A stretch of DNA of 64,000 nt from Bradyrhizobium sp. AZCC 1693 (GTDB lineage: Bacteria; Pseudomonadota; Alphaproteobacteria; Rhizobiales; Xanthobacteraceae). The position numbers were made by a program, and so were the translations under genes. The stretch lies in NCBI RefSeq assembly GCF_036924745.1, contig NZ_JAZHSD010000001.1:1550001-1614000 (forward strand), given 5' to 3'. The notes beneath the pieces were generated by a model that saw only the letters and a program-made list of their open reading frames with translations, was not told the origin of the DNA and made no database searches. Shown here one piece after another: positions 40,062 through 48,406 of this stretch. The stretch's first letter is position 1, and each line of letters starts with the position of its first letter.

Positions 40062-41193
40062 GTAAAAACGAACAATTTATTCCAAAGCCGCTCCGGCCCA
40101 CTGGCGCTTTTTCAATCCGCTTTATATGATGACCATCATCTTCTTGAAAGCGGAACCTGCCATGACCGACCAGACCGCCGCGATCGATGCCAGCCCCCGT
40201 ACCGAGGCCTCCTCGACCGTCCTGCAGATCGCCGTGCTGGCAGGCCTTGCCGCGACCGGTACGCTCGCCACCAACATCCTGCTGCCGTCGCTGCCGCAGA
40301 TGGCTGTGTCGCTGAACGTCACAAGCGCGGCGGTGACCTCGGCAATCACGATTTTCCTGGCCGTGTTCGCCGTCGGTCAGCTTGCGGTCGGGCCGATCTC
40401 TGACCGTTACGGCCGCCGTTGGCCGGTGCTGATCGGATTCACCGTCTTCTTTGCCGGCAGCGTCTGGTGTGCGCTGGCGGCCGACCTGACCAGCCTCCTG
40501 ATCGGGCCGCGTCATCCAGGCGGCGGGCGCCTGCGCCACGTCGGTGCTGTCCCGCGCGATCGCCCGCGACATGTTTTCGGGCGCCGCATTGGCGCGCGCG
40601 ATGGCGCTGATCATGATCGCGATGGCGGCCGCACCCGGCTTCTCGCCGCTGCTCGGCGGCGCGCTCGACCACGCTTTCGGCTGGCGCTCCGAGTTTGTCC
40701 TGGTCGCCGCCTTTGCCGCGCTCGGCGCGTTGGCCTATGGGACGGTGTTAGGCGAGACCCATCACGCCACGCGCACCCCGCTCGATCCGCTCGCCATCGC
40801 CAGAAACTATTTTGGCCTGATCGCCGACCGCCGCTTCCTGGTGCCGGCTGCAACCGTCAGCCTGATCATGGGCGGGCTGTTCTCGATGTTCTCGGCTGCA
40901 CCGCGCATCCTGATCGAGGCGATGCACCTCACGCCGATCCAGTTGGGCCTGTTCTTCGCAGGCACTGTCTTGATCGTGTTCGCCGCCGGCATGCTCGCGA
41001 CCAGGCTGGCCCCGCGCTACGGGCTCGCCCGCTCGATCCGGGGCGGGCTGTTGGCGGCCTTAACCGGCAGCATCGCGATGCTGCTGGTCGCATTGTACAG
41101 CCCCACTCTCCTTTCGTATCTGGGTGCGCTGAGCGTGTTCCTGCTCGGCATGGGCATCGTCAATCCATTGGGGACCGCGCAGGCACTCTTGTG

Positions 41194-41376
41194 TCCGCAA
41201 AATCTGCCAGAATATGCGAACGGGCGGCTCAGACCAACCGCCCGTCGCTGGATCTGAGCCCGTTCGCGCTCAAAGGCCTTGAGAGCCTGTCGGGGAGCGA
41301 GGGACAGATCCGGTGTCTTCCTCAACCCGAACAGTTGCATGGGCTGCGAGCCCGAACCGAGCAAGGAAGGGAGTGG
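41194..41376 (+). ncRNA. Candidate bridge-RNA region of the IS110 element
   Basis: In the IS110 subgroup a structured RNA made from the left non-coding end pairs with target and donor DNA. Here that end is 183 bases. It contains the dyad CGGGCGG...CCGCCCG (41222-41243) and a GAGCCTGTCGGGG / CCCGAAC segment that could form further stems. No attempt at a full fold was possible; the call rests on position and family knowledge. Confidence 0.45.
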
Positions 41377-42375
41377 ATGATGGCACAAAATGAGGTCGTT
41401 GTCGTCGGTGTTGATGTGGCCAAGGACAAGGTGGATGCATGCATTCGCTCGCTGTCTCAACGGCAGACGTTCCCGAGCACCGCAGAGGGGCGGCACGCAT
41501 TGATCCGCTGGCTTCGCAAACACAAGGTCGGCAAGGCAGCCATGGAGGCTTCCGGCGGTTATGAGCAGGACTGGGCCAAGGCGCTGCGCGAGGCCCGCAT
41601 CGAAGTCCGGATCGTTGACCCGAAGCGGGTGCGCAGCTTCGCCCGCTCGGCCGGACGCCTCGCCAAGAACGATCCGATCGATGCGGAGATGATCGCCTGG
41701 TTCGCCGAGACCTTCACCGACGCGCCGGGCCAGGCCTTCGACGCGGCACGCGAGAGGCTGGTCAAGATCGTCAATGCGCGCCAGGGACTGCTCGATCTGC
41801 AGACCAGCTTGAAAAACAGTGGCGAGCATTCTGTGCCGGACGTCGTGCAGAAAATGCAGGCGCGGCTCTTGAAGAAGATTGCCGTCGAAGTCGCCAAGCT
41901 CGAGACCGCGATCTCCGCCATGGTCAAAGCGACGGCGCATTTTGCCGAGCTCGCCGAGATCATCGAGAGCGTGCCGGGACTTGGTAAGATCACGTCCGCC
42001 GGACTGATCGCGACGATGCCGGAACTGGGCCAGGTGAACGACAATATCGCCGCGGCCTTGCTGGGGGTAGCACCTTACGATGACGATAGCGGCCAACGGC
42101 GGGGCAACCGCCACATCAAGGGCGGGCGCCGCAAGGCCCGCAACCTCTTCTACATGCCTTGCATGGGAGCTGCGACCCAGCACAACCCCGTGCTCAAGGC
42201 GTTCTATGATCGCCTGATCGCCAAGGGAAAGGAGCCGAAGGTTGCGCTCACCGCCTGTATGCGCAAGCTCATCGTCATCCTCAACACCATGATCGCGCGA
42301 CGCCAAAAATGGGACGCCAACCGTTACAAACCGAGCGACCCCGCTCGGCTTCCGCCGAGCGCATGCCCAGCCTAA
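41377..42375 (+). CDS. IS110-family transposase
   Basis: A 332-residue DEDD-type recombinase. The N-terminal RuvC-like domain shows VVVGVDVAKDKVDA (first Asp), AMEASGGYEQ (Glu) and LAKNDPIDAEMIAWFAE (the last two Asp). The C-terminal domain has SVPGLGKITSAGLIATM, APYDDDSGQRRG with the catalytic Ser, and the KARNLFYMPCMGA helix. The start ATG (or the next codon, also ATG) follows GGAAGGGAG. The gene appears intact, so the element could be active. Confidence 0.93.
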   Translation: MMAQNEVVVVGVDVAKDKVDACIRSLSQRQTFPSTAEGRHALIRWLRKHKVGKAAMEASGGYEQDWAKALREARIEVRIVDPKRVRSFARSAGRLAKNDPIDAEMIAWFAETFTDAPGQAFDAARERLVKIVNARQGLLDLQTSLKNSGEHSVPDVVQKMQARLLKKIAVEVAKLETAISAMVKATAHFAELAEIIESVPGLGKITSAGLIATMPELGQVNDNIAAALLGVAPYDDDSGQRRGNRHIKGGRRKARNLFYMPCMGAATQHNPVLKAFYDRLIAKGKEPKVALTACMRKLIVILNTMIARRQKWDANRYKPSDPARLPPSACPA

Positions 42376-42677
42376 CGACCGGTGAGCGGACGGGGTCAAG
42401 GCCGTCAGCCGCCGGAGGCGGTGGCGCGTAGCGCCAGCCTTGAGCCCGGCCGATCACAGGTCTACGTGTAAAAACACAGTTGCTCCCCGTTCGGCGACAA
42501 AGCGGGCGCGGCATCCGCGCTGGTCGGCTTCTGGCAGATGATGACGGCCGCTATCGGCGTCTGGCTCGCGGCGACGATCTCGCACGAGGCGCTGTTCGCG
42601 CTCGGCGTGGTGCTGACGGTGTTCTCGCTGCTGGCCGTGGGCCTGTACACGCTGCGGGCGAAGGCCGGCAACGCCGC

Positions 42678-43937
42678 CTAACCCGCCAGATAACGCTCGT
42701 ACTTCCCCGCGACGACTTCATCCGCGGCAATGTCCGGATCAAGCGTATACAGATCCTGCGCGCGGCCGATGCCGCGCAGCGCATAGCGGCCGGTGGACAC
42801 CAGATAGTTTCGTCCGGCGGCATCGAGGCCCGCGCGGAAGGCCGAGGACATCAGCAATTCGCGATCGACCGAGCGGCACATCGAGGCGATGCGGCTGACC
42901 TCGTTGACGGCCGGGCCCACCACGGTGAAGTCGAGCCGGTCATCGCTGCCGATATTGCCGTAGAAGACCTCGCCGACATGCAGGCCGACATGGGCTGACG
43001 TCACCGGCCGGCCTTCGGCGGTGCGGCGGGCGGTGAGCGCCTTCATGTTGCGGCGGAAGCGATGTTCGGCGCGTAGCGCGGCGCGCTTTGCCTTCGCCAT
43101 GTTGTCATGGGTGAACATCGCCAGCACGCCGTCGCCGATCAGCTTCATCACCTCGCCGCCGGCATCATGGATGGCGTCGATCGAGGCCTGCGCATAGTCG
43201 TTGAGGAACGGGATGATCTCGCCGGGTTCGATGCTCTCGCTGATCGCGGTCGAGCCGCGCAGGTCGGAGAACCACAGCACCGCGTTGATACGCTCGGTAA
43301 CGCCGCGCGCAATCCGCCCGCGCAAGACCTGTTCGGCGGTATCGCGTCCGAGATAGACCCGGCCCAGCGTCTTGGTGATATCGGCCTGCGCGGCGGATTT
43401 GATCGCCAGTCCCAGCACCGGCACGAGATCGCGTAGCGCCGCCAGCCCCTGCGCGCCAAATCCCTCGTCGCGCCGGGTCACCCAATAGGAGTAGACGCAA
43501 TCCATCTGGCCCATGGTGCCCGCCTCGCCGAACTGATGCACATAGGCCACTAGATGCTTGTGGCCCTTTTCGGCGAGTTCGTTCACGAACTTGAACCTGT
43601 GAGTCCCGCCATCGGCGAGGTCGATCGGCAGTTCCTCATGACCGTTTTCGAGCATGTGGTAGAAGATCGAGCTGCGCCAGGCCTGCGCGGCTTCGCCCTC
43701 ATTGGTCGAGCCATACTCGAAGACGTCGCTTTCGTTGGTCTCGGCGTCGTTCCAGCGAAAGCCGCGGCCCTCGAAAATCGGGTGCAGCGTATCGATGAAG
43801 ACCATCCCGCGCGATACCGGGAGGCCTTCGGCGCAGCAGCGTTCGCAGAAACCGCGGATCAGGTCATTTTCGGGCAGGCCTGTGAGGCCCTGGCTGACCA
43901 GCCAGTTCATCAGGCGTAGACGGGGCGTGAGTTCCAT
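42678..43937 (-). CDS. Adenylate/guanylate cyclase domain protein
   Basis: A 419-residue cytoplasmic protein. The N-terminal 210 residues have no transmembrane segment and resemble the domain found before cyclases in many rhizobia (LRLMNWLVSQGL... IFYHMLENGHEELPIDL). The C-terminal class III catalytic domain has NAVLWFSDLRGSTAISES (first metal Asp), GEVMKLIGDGVLAMF (Lys and second Asp) and DFTVVGPAVNEVSRI. The Asp of an adenylyl cyclase is replaced by FTVVG, a common variation. The start at 43937 follows the family; the frame extends upstream. Distinct in architecture from the GAF cyclase at 22230. Confidence 0.9.
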   Translation of the reverse strand: MELTPRLRLMNWLVSQGLTGLPENDLIRGFCERCCAEGLPVSRGMVFIDTLHPIFEGRGFRWNDAETNESDVFEYGSTNEGEAAQAWRSSIFYHMLENGHEELPIDLADGGTHRFKFVNELAEKGHKHLVAYVHQFGEAGTMGQMDCVYSYWVTRRDEGFGAQGLAALRDLVPVLGLAIKSAAQADITKTLGRVYLGRDTAEQVLRGRIARGVTERINAVLWFSDLRGSTAISESIEPGEIIPFLNDYAQASIDAIHDAGGEVMKLIGDGVLAMFTHDNMAKAKRAALRAEHRFRRNMKALTARRTAEGRPVTSAHVGLHVGEVFYGNIGSDDRLDFTVVGPAVNEVSRIASMCRSVDRELLMSSAFRAGLDAAGRNYLVSTGRYALRGIGRAQDLYTLDPDIAADEVVAGKYERYLAG

Positions 43938-43984
43938 TGGATGATTATGCCGCGCAATGATGACGGGCGAAAGCCTCGCGCCCT

Positions 43985-44392
43985 TCAACGTTTTGCGCGC
44001 GTAATGGCCTCGCCGTCCTCCTTGACGAAGGATTGGACGGGGTTGTCGAGCAGATCAAGCACCAGCTCCGACGGCCGGCACAGCCGCACGCCCTTCGCCG
44101 TCACCACGATCGGCCGGTTGATGAGGATCGGGTGTGCCATCATGAAGTCGATCAGCTCGTCGTCGCTCCATTTGGGATCGGCGAGGCCTAGCTCGGTGTA
44201 CGGCGTGCCCTTTTCGCGCAGCAGCTCGCGCGGGGAAATGCCGAGCGCCTTGATCAATTCGACCAGCCGGGCGCGGCTTGGCGGCGTCTTCAGGTACTCA
44301 ATCACCTCGGGCTCCTCGCCGCTCTGCCGGATCATCGCCAGCGTGTTGCGCGACGTGCCGCAGGCGGGGTTGTGATAGATGGTCACGGTCAT
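43985..44392 (-). CDS. arsC: Arsenate reductase (glutaredoxin-coupled)
   Basis: ArsC, 135 residues, reduces arsenate to arsenite with glutathione and glutaredoxin. The active-site Cys11 lies in TIYHNPACGTSRNT, and the Arg-containing RPIVVTAKGVRLCRP segment supplies the anion-binding residues. The start ATG at 44392 overlaps the stop of the aquaporin gene by four bases. Last gene of the order arsR-arsH-aqpS-arsC. Confidence 0.95.
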   Translation of the reverse strand: MTVTIYHNPACGTSRNTLAMIRQSGEEPEVIEYLKTPPSRARLVELIKALGISPRELLREKGTPYTELGLADPKWSDDELIDFMMAHPILINRPIVVTAKGVRLCRPSELVLDLLDNPVQSFVKEDGEAITRAKR

Positions 44393-45084
44393 AGCCGGGC
44401 TTCCCTGGTCTTTGCCACCTCGCCTGCCCCACGCAGCAACCAGTTCATGAAGATCAGCGCCACGACCGCACCGCAGAGTTCGGCCGCGATAAAGCCGGGA
44501 AGATCGGCGGGGCGAATGCCCGAAAACGTATTGGTCATCGAGCGCGCGATGGCAACAGCGGGATTGGCAAACGAGGTCGAGGCCGTGAACCAGTACGCTG
44601 CCGTGATATAGAGGCCGACCAGCCAGGGCACCGCGGCGCGGTTGAACCTGATGCCGGCGAGGATGGTCGCCACCAGGCCGAAGGCGGCGATGCCCTCGGC
44701 GAACCATTGTGCGCCGCCAGTTCGCATTTTCAGCGAGGCGTCGATCAACGGCAGCGCGAACATCGCATGCGCGATCATGGTTCCGGCGATTCCGCCGGCC
44801 ACTTGCACGGCAACGTAACCCAGCGCATCGCGCGGCGTCAGTTCGCCTCTCAAGGCAAAGACCAGCGATACCGCGGGATTGAAATGCGCGCCCGAGATGG
44901 GCCCGAGAATGGTGATGAGGACCACGAGGATCGCACCCGTCGGCAGCGTATTGCCGAGCAGCGCCAGCGCGACGTCTTTGGTCAAAGTCTCGGCCATGAT
45001 GCCGGAGCCGACCACGGTCGCAACCAATAGCGCGGTGCCGAGGGCTTCGGCAGCGAGCCGGCGTGTGAGGTCAAAATTCTGCAT
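44389..45084 (-). CDS. aqpS: Aquaglyceroporin of the arsenite-exporting AqpS type
   Basis: A 231-residue MIP-family channel with six helices and two half-helix motifs, HFNPAVSLVF and SFANPAVAIARS, so both NPA boxes are intact. Placement between arsR/arsH and arsC matches the Sinorhizobium meliloti arrangement, where AqpS lets arsenite out by facilitated diffusion in place of ArsB/Acr3. No ArsB or Acr3 gene lies in this window, which supports that role. Assignment of arsenite as substrate rests on context. Confidence 0.88.
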   Translation of the reverse strand: MQNFDLTRRLAAEALGTALLVATVVGSGIMAETLTKDVALALLGNTLPTGAILVVLITILGPISGAHFNPAVSLVFALRGELTPRDALGYVAVQVAGGIAGTMIAHAMFALPLIDASLKMRTGGAQWFAEGIAAFGLVATILAGIRFNRAAVPWLVGLYITAAYWFTASTSFANPAVAIARSMTNTFSGIRPADLPGFIAAELCGAVVALIFMNWLLRGAGEVAKTREARL

Positions 45085-45326
45085 GATGTTTCTGGCAGGC
45101 GTTATGGACCATATCCCTTATGCCGATTCCTTTGGCGACCATCACGAACTCAACCCCGACGTTGACGCCCAGCCATCGCCTTGGTGGTCGGATTGGCGCT
45201 GTTCGGGGCAACCTTCTGGCATTCCTCTTTCCGGCGTGCTGTATCAGGTCGCCGTATCACGGGCTGCCTCGGTCCGATCCAGAGCTGCTCTTTCATCGGC
45301 TTCTCCCGGACGTCTTGTGGTTTTCT
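45085..45326. other. Gap between arsH and aqpS
   Basis: About 240 bases with no supported gene. Short plus-strand open frames exist but have no ribosome site and no resemblance. The gap could be the scar of a lost gene, since ars operons are usually tightly packed, but nothing recognisable remains. Confidence 0.35.
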
Positions 45327-46094
45327 TCACACCTTGGAACACATCCGCTGATGGGCCGTCGCAATCGCCGAAAGGTCCGACGCAGCATCGCGTTGCAGAC
45401 CTGCGGCCGCCTTGCGCTCGGAGTAGCGGTCCGTCAAGGTCGTAACGTGGGGCCGGAGCAGGACCGTGAAGCGAACGAGCTCTTCGACGACGTCGACGAT
45501 CCGTTCGTAGTAGCTCGATGACTTCATCCGGCCGGTCTCGTCGAACTCCTGGAATGCCTTTGGGACGCTCGACTGGTTCGGAACGGTGAACATCCGGAGC
45601 CAGCGCCCCAGCAGCCGCAGCGTGTTCACGGCATTGAAAGACTGCGAGCCGCCGCAAACCTGCATGACCGCCAGCGTTCGGCCCTGGGTCGGCCGCATCC
45701 CGCCCATGTTGAGCGGCAGGTGATCGATCTGCGCCTTCATGACACCTGTGATTTGGCCGTGCCGCTCCGGACTGCACCAGATTTGCCCCTCCGACCATAT
45801 CGACAGCTCACGCAGCTCCTGCACCGCCGGATGATCGTCGCCCTTGAACTGATCCGGCAACGGGAGGTCTGATGGGTCAAAGATGCGCGGTTCGGCTCCA
45901 AAGAAGCGGACGAGACGGGCCGCCTCTTCGATAACCAGACGCGAATAGGAGCGCTCTCGCAGCGACCCGTAGAGAAGCAGGATGCGCGGCGAATGCCGGC
46001 GGTCGGCAGCGAGGCCGCTCGCCTGGCTTTGCGGCACGTGGCGCCTGTCCAGGGCGGGCAGGAAGTCGGGATCGAATAGTGTACGAACTCTCAT
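45327..46094 (-). CDS. arsH: ArsH, NADPH-dependent FMN reductase family
   Basis: A 255-residue flavoprotein of the flavodoxin-like ArsH family, which oxidises trivalent organoarsenicals and reduces quinones. Features are the phosphate-binding loop [14 protein letters not shown], the [21 protein letters not shown] segment with the conserved catalytic region, and a basic N-terminal extension typical of rhizobial ArsH. Lies 73 bases downstream of arsR. A 242-base gap without a gene separates it from aqpS. Confidence 0.93.
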   Translation of the reverse strand: MRVRTLFDPDFLPALDRRHVPQSQASGLAADRRHSPRILLLYGSLRERSYSRLVIEEAARLVRFFGAEPRIFDPSDLPLPDQFKGDDHPAVQELRELSIWSEGQIWCSPERHGQITGVMKAQIDHLPLNMGGMRPTQGRTLAVMQVCGGSQSFNAVNTLRLLGRWLRMFTVPNQSSVPKAFQEFDETGRMKSSSYYERIVDVVEELVRFTVLLRPHVTTLTDRYSERKAAAGLQRDAASDLSAIATAHQRMCSKV

Positions 46095-46167
46095 ACGCGT
46101 TCAGCCGTTGATATGGGAGCCAAAGGAACGAGCGCTGTTTCCGCTCCACGGACCGTTGCGGGTACGC

Positions 46168-46533
46168 TCAGACATCGGCCCTCCCCCTCGGCCTAGTAGG
46201 CTGGCAACACGGCGTGAGGTCTTCGATGACCGGCGCACAAATTTCCGGCCGCCCGTCGCAACAATCCCGGAGCATGAACAGCACGACATCCTGCAGACGG
46301 CTCAGATCGGCGCGATAGACGATCGAGCGGCTGAACCGCTGCGCCGAGACCAGCCCCGCGCGCGACAGCACCGACAAATGCGAGGACATGGTGTTTTGCG
46401 GGACCGCGAGCGCCTTGGCGATGTCGCCAGCCGAAAGCCCGTCCGGCTCGTGTCTGACCAGCAAGCGGAACACATCGAGGCGGGTCGATTGGGCGAGTGC
46501 CGCAAGCGCAGCAATGGCGTCCGTTGTTTCCAT
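46168..46533 (-). CDS. arsR: ArsR family arsenite-responsive repressor
   Basis: A 121-residue winged-helix repressor of the SmtB/ArsR family. The start METTDAIAALAALAQSTRLDVFRLL is typical; the recognition region is GLSAGDIAKALAVPQNTMSSHLSVLSRAGL. Near the C-terminus LRDCCDGRPEIC and TPCCQ give several cysteines, the likely trivalent-arsenic site, similar in plan to C-terminal-site ArsR proteins such as that of Acidithiobacillus. It is divergent from the second ArsR-type gene, with dyad operators between. Confidence 0.92.
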   Translation of the reverse strand: METTDAIAALAALAQSTRLDVFRLLVRHEPDGLSAGDIAKALAVPQNTMSSHLSVLSRAGLVSAQRFSRSIVYRADLSRLQDVVLFMLRDCCDGRPEICAPVIEDLTPCCQPTRPRGRADV

Positions 46534-46641
46534 ATATCTAGAATTAGCGATATATAGGCGCCTGTCAAGTCGACGCGGTGATATTTCCGTAATTCTAGAA
46601 ATATAGTTGACATCGTAGGCGAAGCCTGAAATGTTGCTTCC
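46534..46641. promoter_or_regulatory. Divergent ars promoter region with paired dyads
   Basis: TCTAGAATTA at 46537-46546 is repeated inverted as TAATTCTAGA at 46590-46599, one beside each divergent gene. The right copy lies in a perfect dyad ATATTTC-N10-GAAATAT (46581-46604); the left copy lies in A/T-rich ATATAT arms. This fits two operators for ArsR-type repressors. Confidence 0.65.
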
Positions 46642-46974
46642 ATGAAACTCGACGACGCCGCCGCCCATCTCGAAGCGCTGGGCAATCCGACCCGGCTCAA
46701 GATCTACCGCGCGCTGATCCGCGCGGGAGGCGCGGGGCTTGCGGTTGGGCGTCTGCAGGAGAAACTGAAGATCGCGCCCTCCACCCTCTCCCACCACATC
46801 AAGGCGCTGGTGGTGGTCGGCCTTGTGACCCAGGTGCGCGACGCGACCACGCTGATCTGCCACGCCAACTACCAAGTGATGCGGGAGCTGGTGGGTTTTC
46901 TGGTCGCGGAATGCTGCACTGAAAGCGCCGAGACCGCCCATGCCAAGACCATCAATGCCAAAACTGCTGCATAG
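46642..46974 (+). CDS. Second ArsR family transcriptional regulator
   Basis: A 110-residue winged-helix protein with KLDDAAAHLEALGNPTRLKIYRALI at the start and the recognition segment LKIAPSTLSHHIKALVVVGLV. A Cys pair in VAECCTESAE near the C-terminus suggests a thiol-binding effector such as arsenite. It differs clearly from the divergent ArsR, so the two probably control different sets of genes; this one is followed by the flavoprotein gene on the same strand. Confidence 0.9.
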   Translation: MKLDDAAAHLEALGNPTRLKIYRALIRAGGAGLAVGRLQEKLKIAPSTLSHHIKALVVVGLVTQVRDATTLICHANYQVMRELVGFLVAECCTESAETAHAKTINAKTAA

Positions 46975-46998
46975 CGCGCCGCGTTTTTTTGGACCGTT

Positions 46999-47015
46999 AT
47001 TTCGATATTTCTAGT
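46999..47015 (+). promoter_or_regulatory. ArsR-operator-like half site before the flavoprotein gene
   Basis: TTTCGATATTTCTAG resembles the right operator of the divergent ars promoter (GATATTTC and TTCTAG both occur). It lies 17-33 bases before the ATG at 47032. Confidence 0.4.
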
Positions 47016-47031
47016 TTTATGGGAGAACGCC

Positions 47032-48396
47032 ATGAGCAAAGTCAAGACCGTCGCAATCATCGGAGGCGGGCCGGTCGGCCTCGCCGCCGCCGCCCATGTT
47101 CTGGAACGCGGCCTGCAGCCGATCGTGCTGGAAGCCGGCGGCACTGTCGGCCACACCATGCGGCAATGGGGCCATGTTCAATTGTTCTCGCCCTGGGAGT
47201 ACAACATCGACAAGGCCGCAGCGCGGCTGCTGGCGACGACGGGCTGGAATTCTCCCGAGCCCGACCAGTACCCGACCGGCGCGGAGATGGTTGAGCGCTA
47301 CCTCGAACCGCTTGCGGTCCACGCCGCGCTCAAGCCGCACATCCACACCTCGAGCCGCGTCACCGGCATCAGCCGTATCGGCTTCGACAAGCTGAAAACA
47401 AAAGGCCGCGAGGCTGCGCCGTTCGAAATCCGGTACCAGAACGGGCAAGGTCCGAAACTCGTCAAGGCCGATGCGATCATCGATGCCTCCGGCACCTGGC
47501 ATTCACCGAATCCGGCAGGCGCCAATGGCCTTGCCGCCATCGGCGAGCAAGAGGTCGCGGACCGGATCGCTTACGGCATGCCTGATGTGCTCGGCAGAGA
47601 CCGCGCTCGCTATGCCGGCATGACGGTCGCGGTGCTGGGATCAGGACATTCCGCGATCGGTACCCTGACCGATCTGGCGCAGCTCGCGGAACAGGTGCCG
47701 GGGACCCGGCCGGTTTGGCTGTTGCGCGGCAGCGATCCCGCCAAGGCCTTTGGTGGCGGCGCCAATGACAAGCTGGTCGCCCGCGGCGAACTCGGCGCCG
47801 CCTTCGCCGCATTGGTAACGGCAGGCCGGATCAAGCTGGAAAGCGGCTTTCGCGTTTCGCATCTCATCGCCGACGGCCCCCGCCTCGTCGTGGGCGCCCT
47901 CTCCGCCTGCCCGACCCGGCGGGTCATCGTCGACGAACTAATCGTCGCGACAGGCTTCCGGCCGGACCTCGACTTTGCGCGCGAGTTGCGCATCCGGCTC
48001 GATCCGGCGATCGAATGCCCGGTCGCGCTGGCACCGCTGATCGATCCCAACGAGCATAGCTGCGGCACAGTGCGGCCGCACGGCGCGCGCGAACTGGCGC
48101 AGGATGAACCCCGCTTCTACTTCGCGGGCATGAAATCCTACGGTCGCGCGCCGACCTTCCTGATGCTCACGGGATACGAGCAGGTGCGCTCGATTGCCGC
48201 CGACATCGCCGGCGACCGCGAGGCCGCGGAGCGCGTCGAACTGGTGCTGCCCGAGACCGGCGTCTGCAGCCGGTCACTCGCGCCAGATGCCAGCAATTGT
48301 TGCGGCGGCCCTGCGTTATCGGATGTTGACGCGTGTTGCGTCGCGGATGAGAAAGCAAAGCAGGACGGCAAGACGGGGTGCGGCTGCGCCTCCTGA
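47032..48396 (+). CDS. FAD-dependent monooxygenase, ArsO-like, with Cys-rich tail
   Basis: A 454-residue flavoprotein. The FAD-binding motif IIGGGPVGLAAA is at the N-terminus and an NADP-binding VLGSGHSAIG near residue 200, with the ATGFRPDLDF motif later, so it fits flavin monooxygenases of the thioredoxin-reductase/ArsO type found in arsenic loci. The last 45 residues hold single and paired cysteines (VCSRS, NCCGGP, DACCVAD, GCGCAS), seven in all, which could bind arsenite. GGAGAA lies six bases before the ATG. The two MFS genes downstream are within 11 bases and overlap, so an operon is likely. Confidence 0.86.
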   Translation: MSKVKTVAIIGGGPVGLAAAAHVLERGLQPIVLEAGGTVGHTMRQWGHVQLFSPWEYNIDKAAARLLATTGWNSPEPDQYPTGAEMVERYLEPLAVHAALKPHIHTSSRVTGISRIGFDKLKTKGREAAPFEIRYQNGQGPKLVKADAIIDASGTWHSPNPAGANGLAAIGEQEVADRIAYGMPDVLGRDRARYAGMTVAVLGSGHSAIGTLTDLAQLAEQVPGTRPVWLLRGSDPAKAFGGGANDKLVARGELGAAFAALVTAGRIKLESGFRVSHLIADGPRLVVGALSACPTRRVIVDELIVATGFRPDLDFARELRIRLDPAIECPVALAPLIDPNEHSCGTVRPHGARELAQDEPRFYFAGMKSYGRAPTFLMLTGYEQVRSIAADIAGDREAAERVELVLPETGVCSRSLAPDASNCCGGPALSDVDACCVADEKAKQDGKTGCGCAS

Positions 48397-48406
48397 TCAA
48401 TAGGGA

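Larger units (their letters stand above)
41192..42480 (+). mobile_element. IS110-family insertion sequence
   Basis: About 1.29 kb, bounded by the shared dinucleotide TG (41192-41193 and 42481-42482) and with no terminal inverted repeats or longer target duplication, as expected of IS110. Joining both flanks through one TG restores the coding frame of the host MFS gene (ALL-C-SPFGD). The 185-base left end before the transposase gene is long enough to carry a bridge RNA; the right end of about 105 bases is G/C-rich. Confidence 0.85.
40162..42681 (+). pseudogene. Bcr/CflA-type MFS drug exporter, broken by a frameshift and an IS110 insertion
   Basis: The pieces together form a Bcr/CflA multidrug exporter. 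The first part runs from the ATG at 40162 (LQIAVLAGLAATGTLATNILLPSLPQM) to about 40505, where an extra C shifts the frame (intended LLIGRVIQAAGACATSVLSRAIARD). The second part continues in the next frame to GTAQALL at 41190. There an IS110-family element is inserted; beyond it SPFGDKAGAASALVGFWQMM and the final helix run from 42483 to the stop at 42681. Removing the element restores a continuous frame at this second lesion. The stop meets the stop of the convergent cyclase gene. Confidence 0.88.

Noticed and set aside
40126..42375. 749-codon MFS-transposase fusion protein
   Set aside because: The long frame arises only because the frameshifted exporter reads by chance through the left end of the IS110 element into the transposase, which has its own start and ribosome site at 41377.
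45120..45521. Plus-strand frame between aqpS and arsH
   Set aside because: Overlaps the 3' end of arsH, lacks a ribosome site and resembles nothing; no extra ars gene could be supported.
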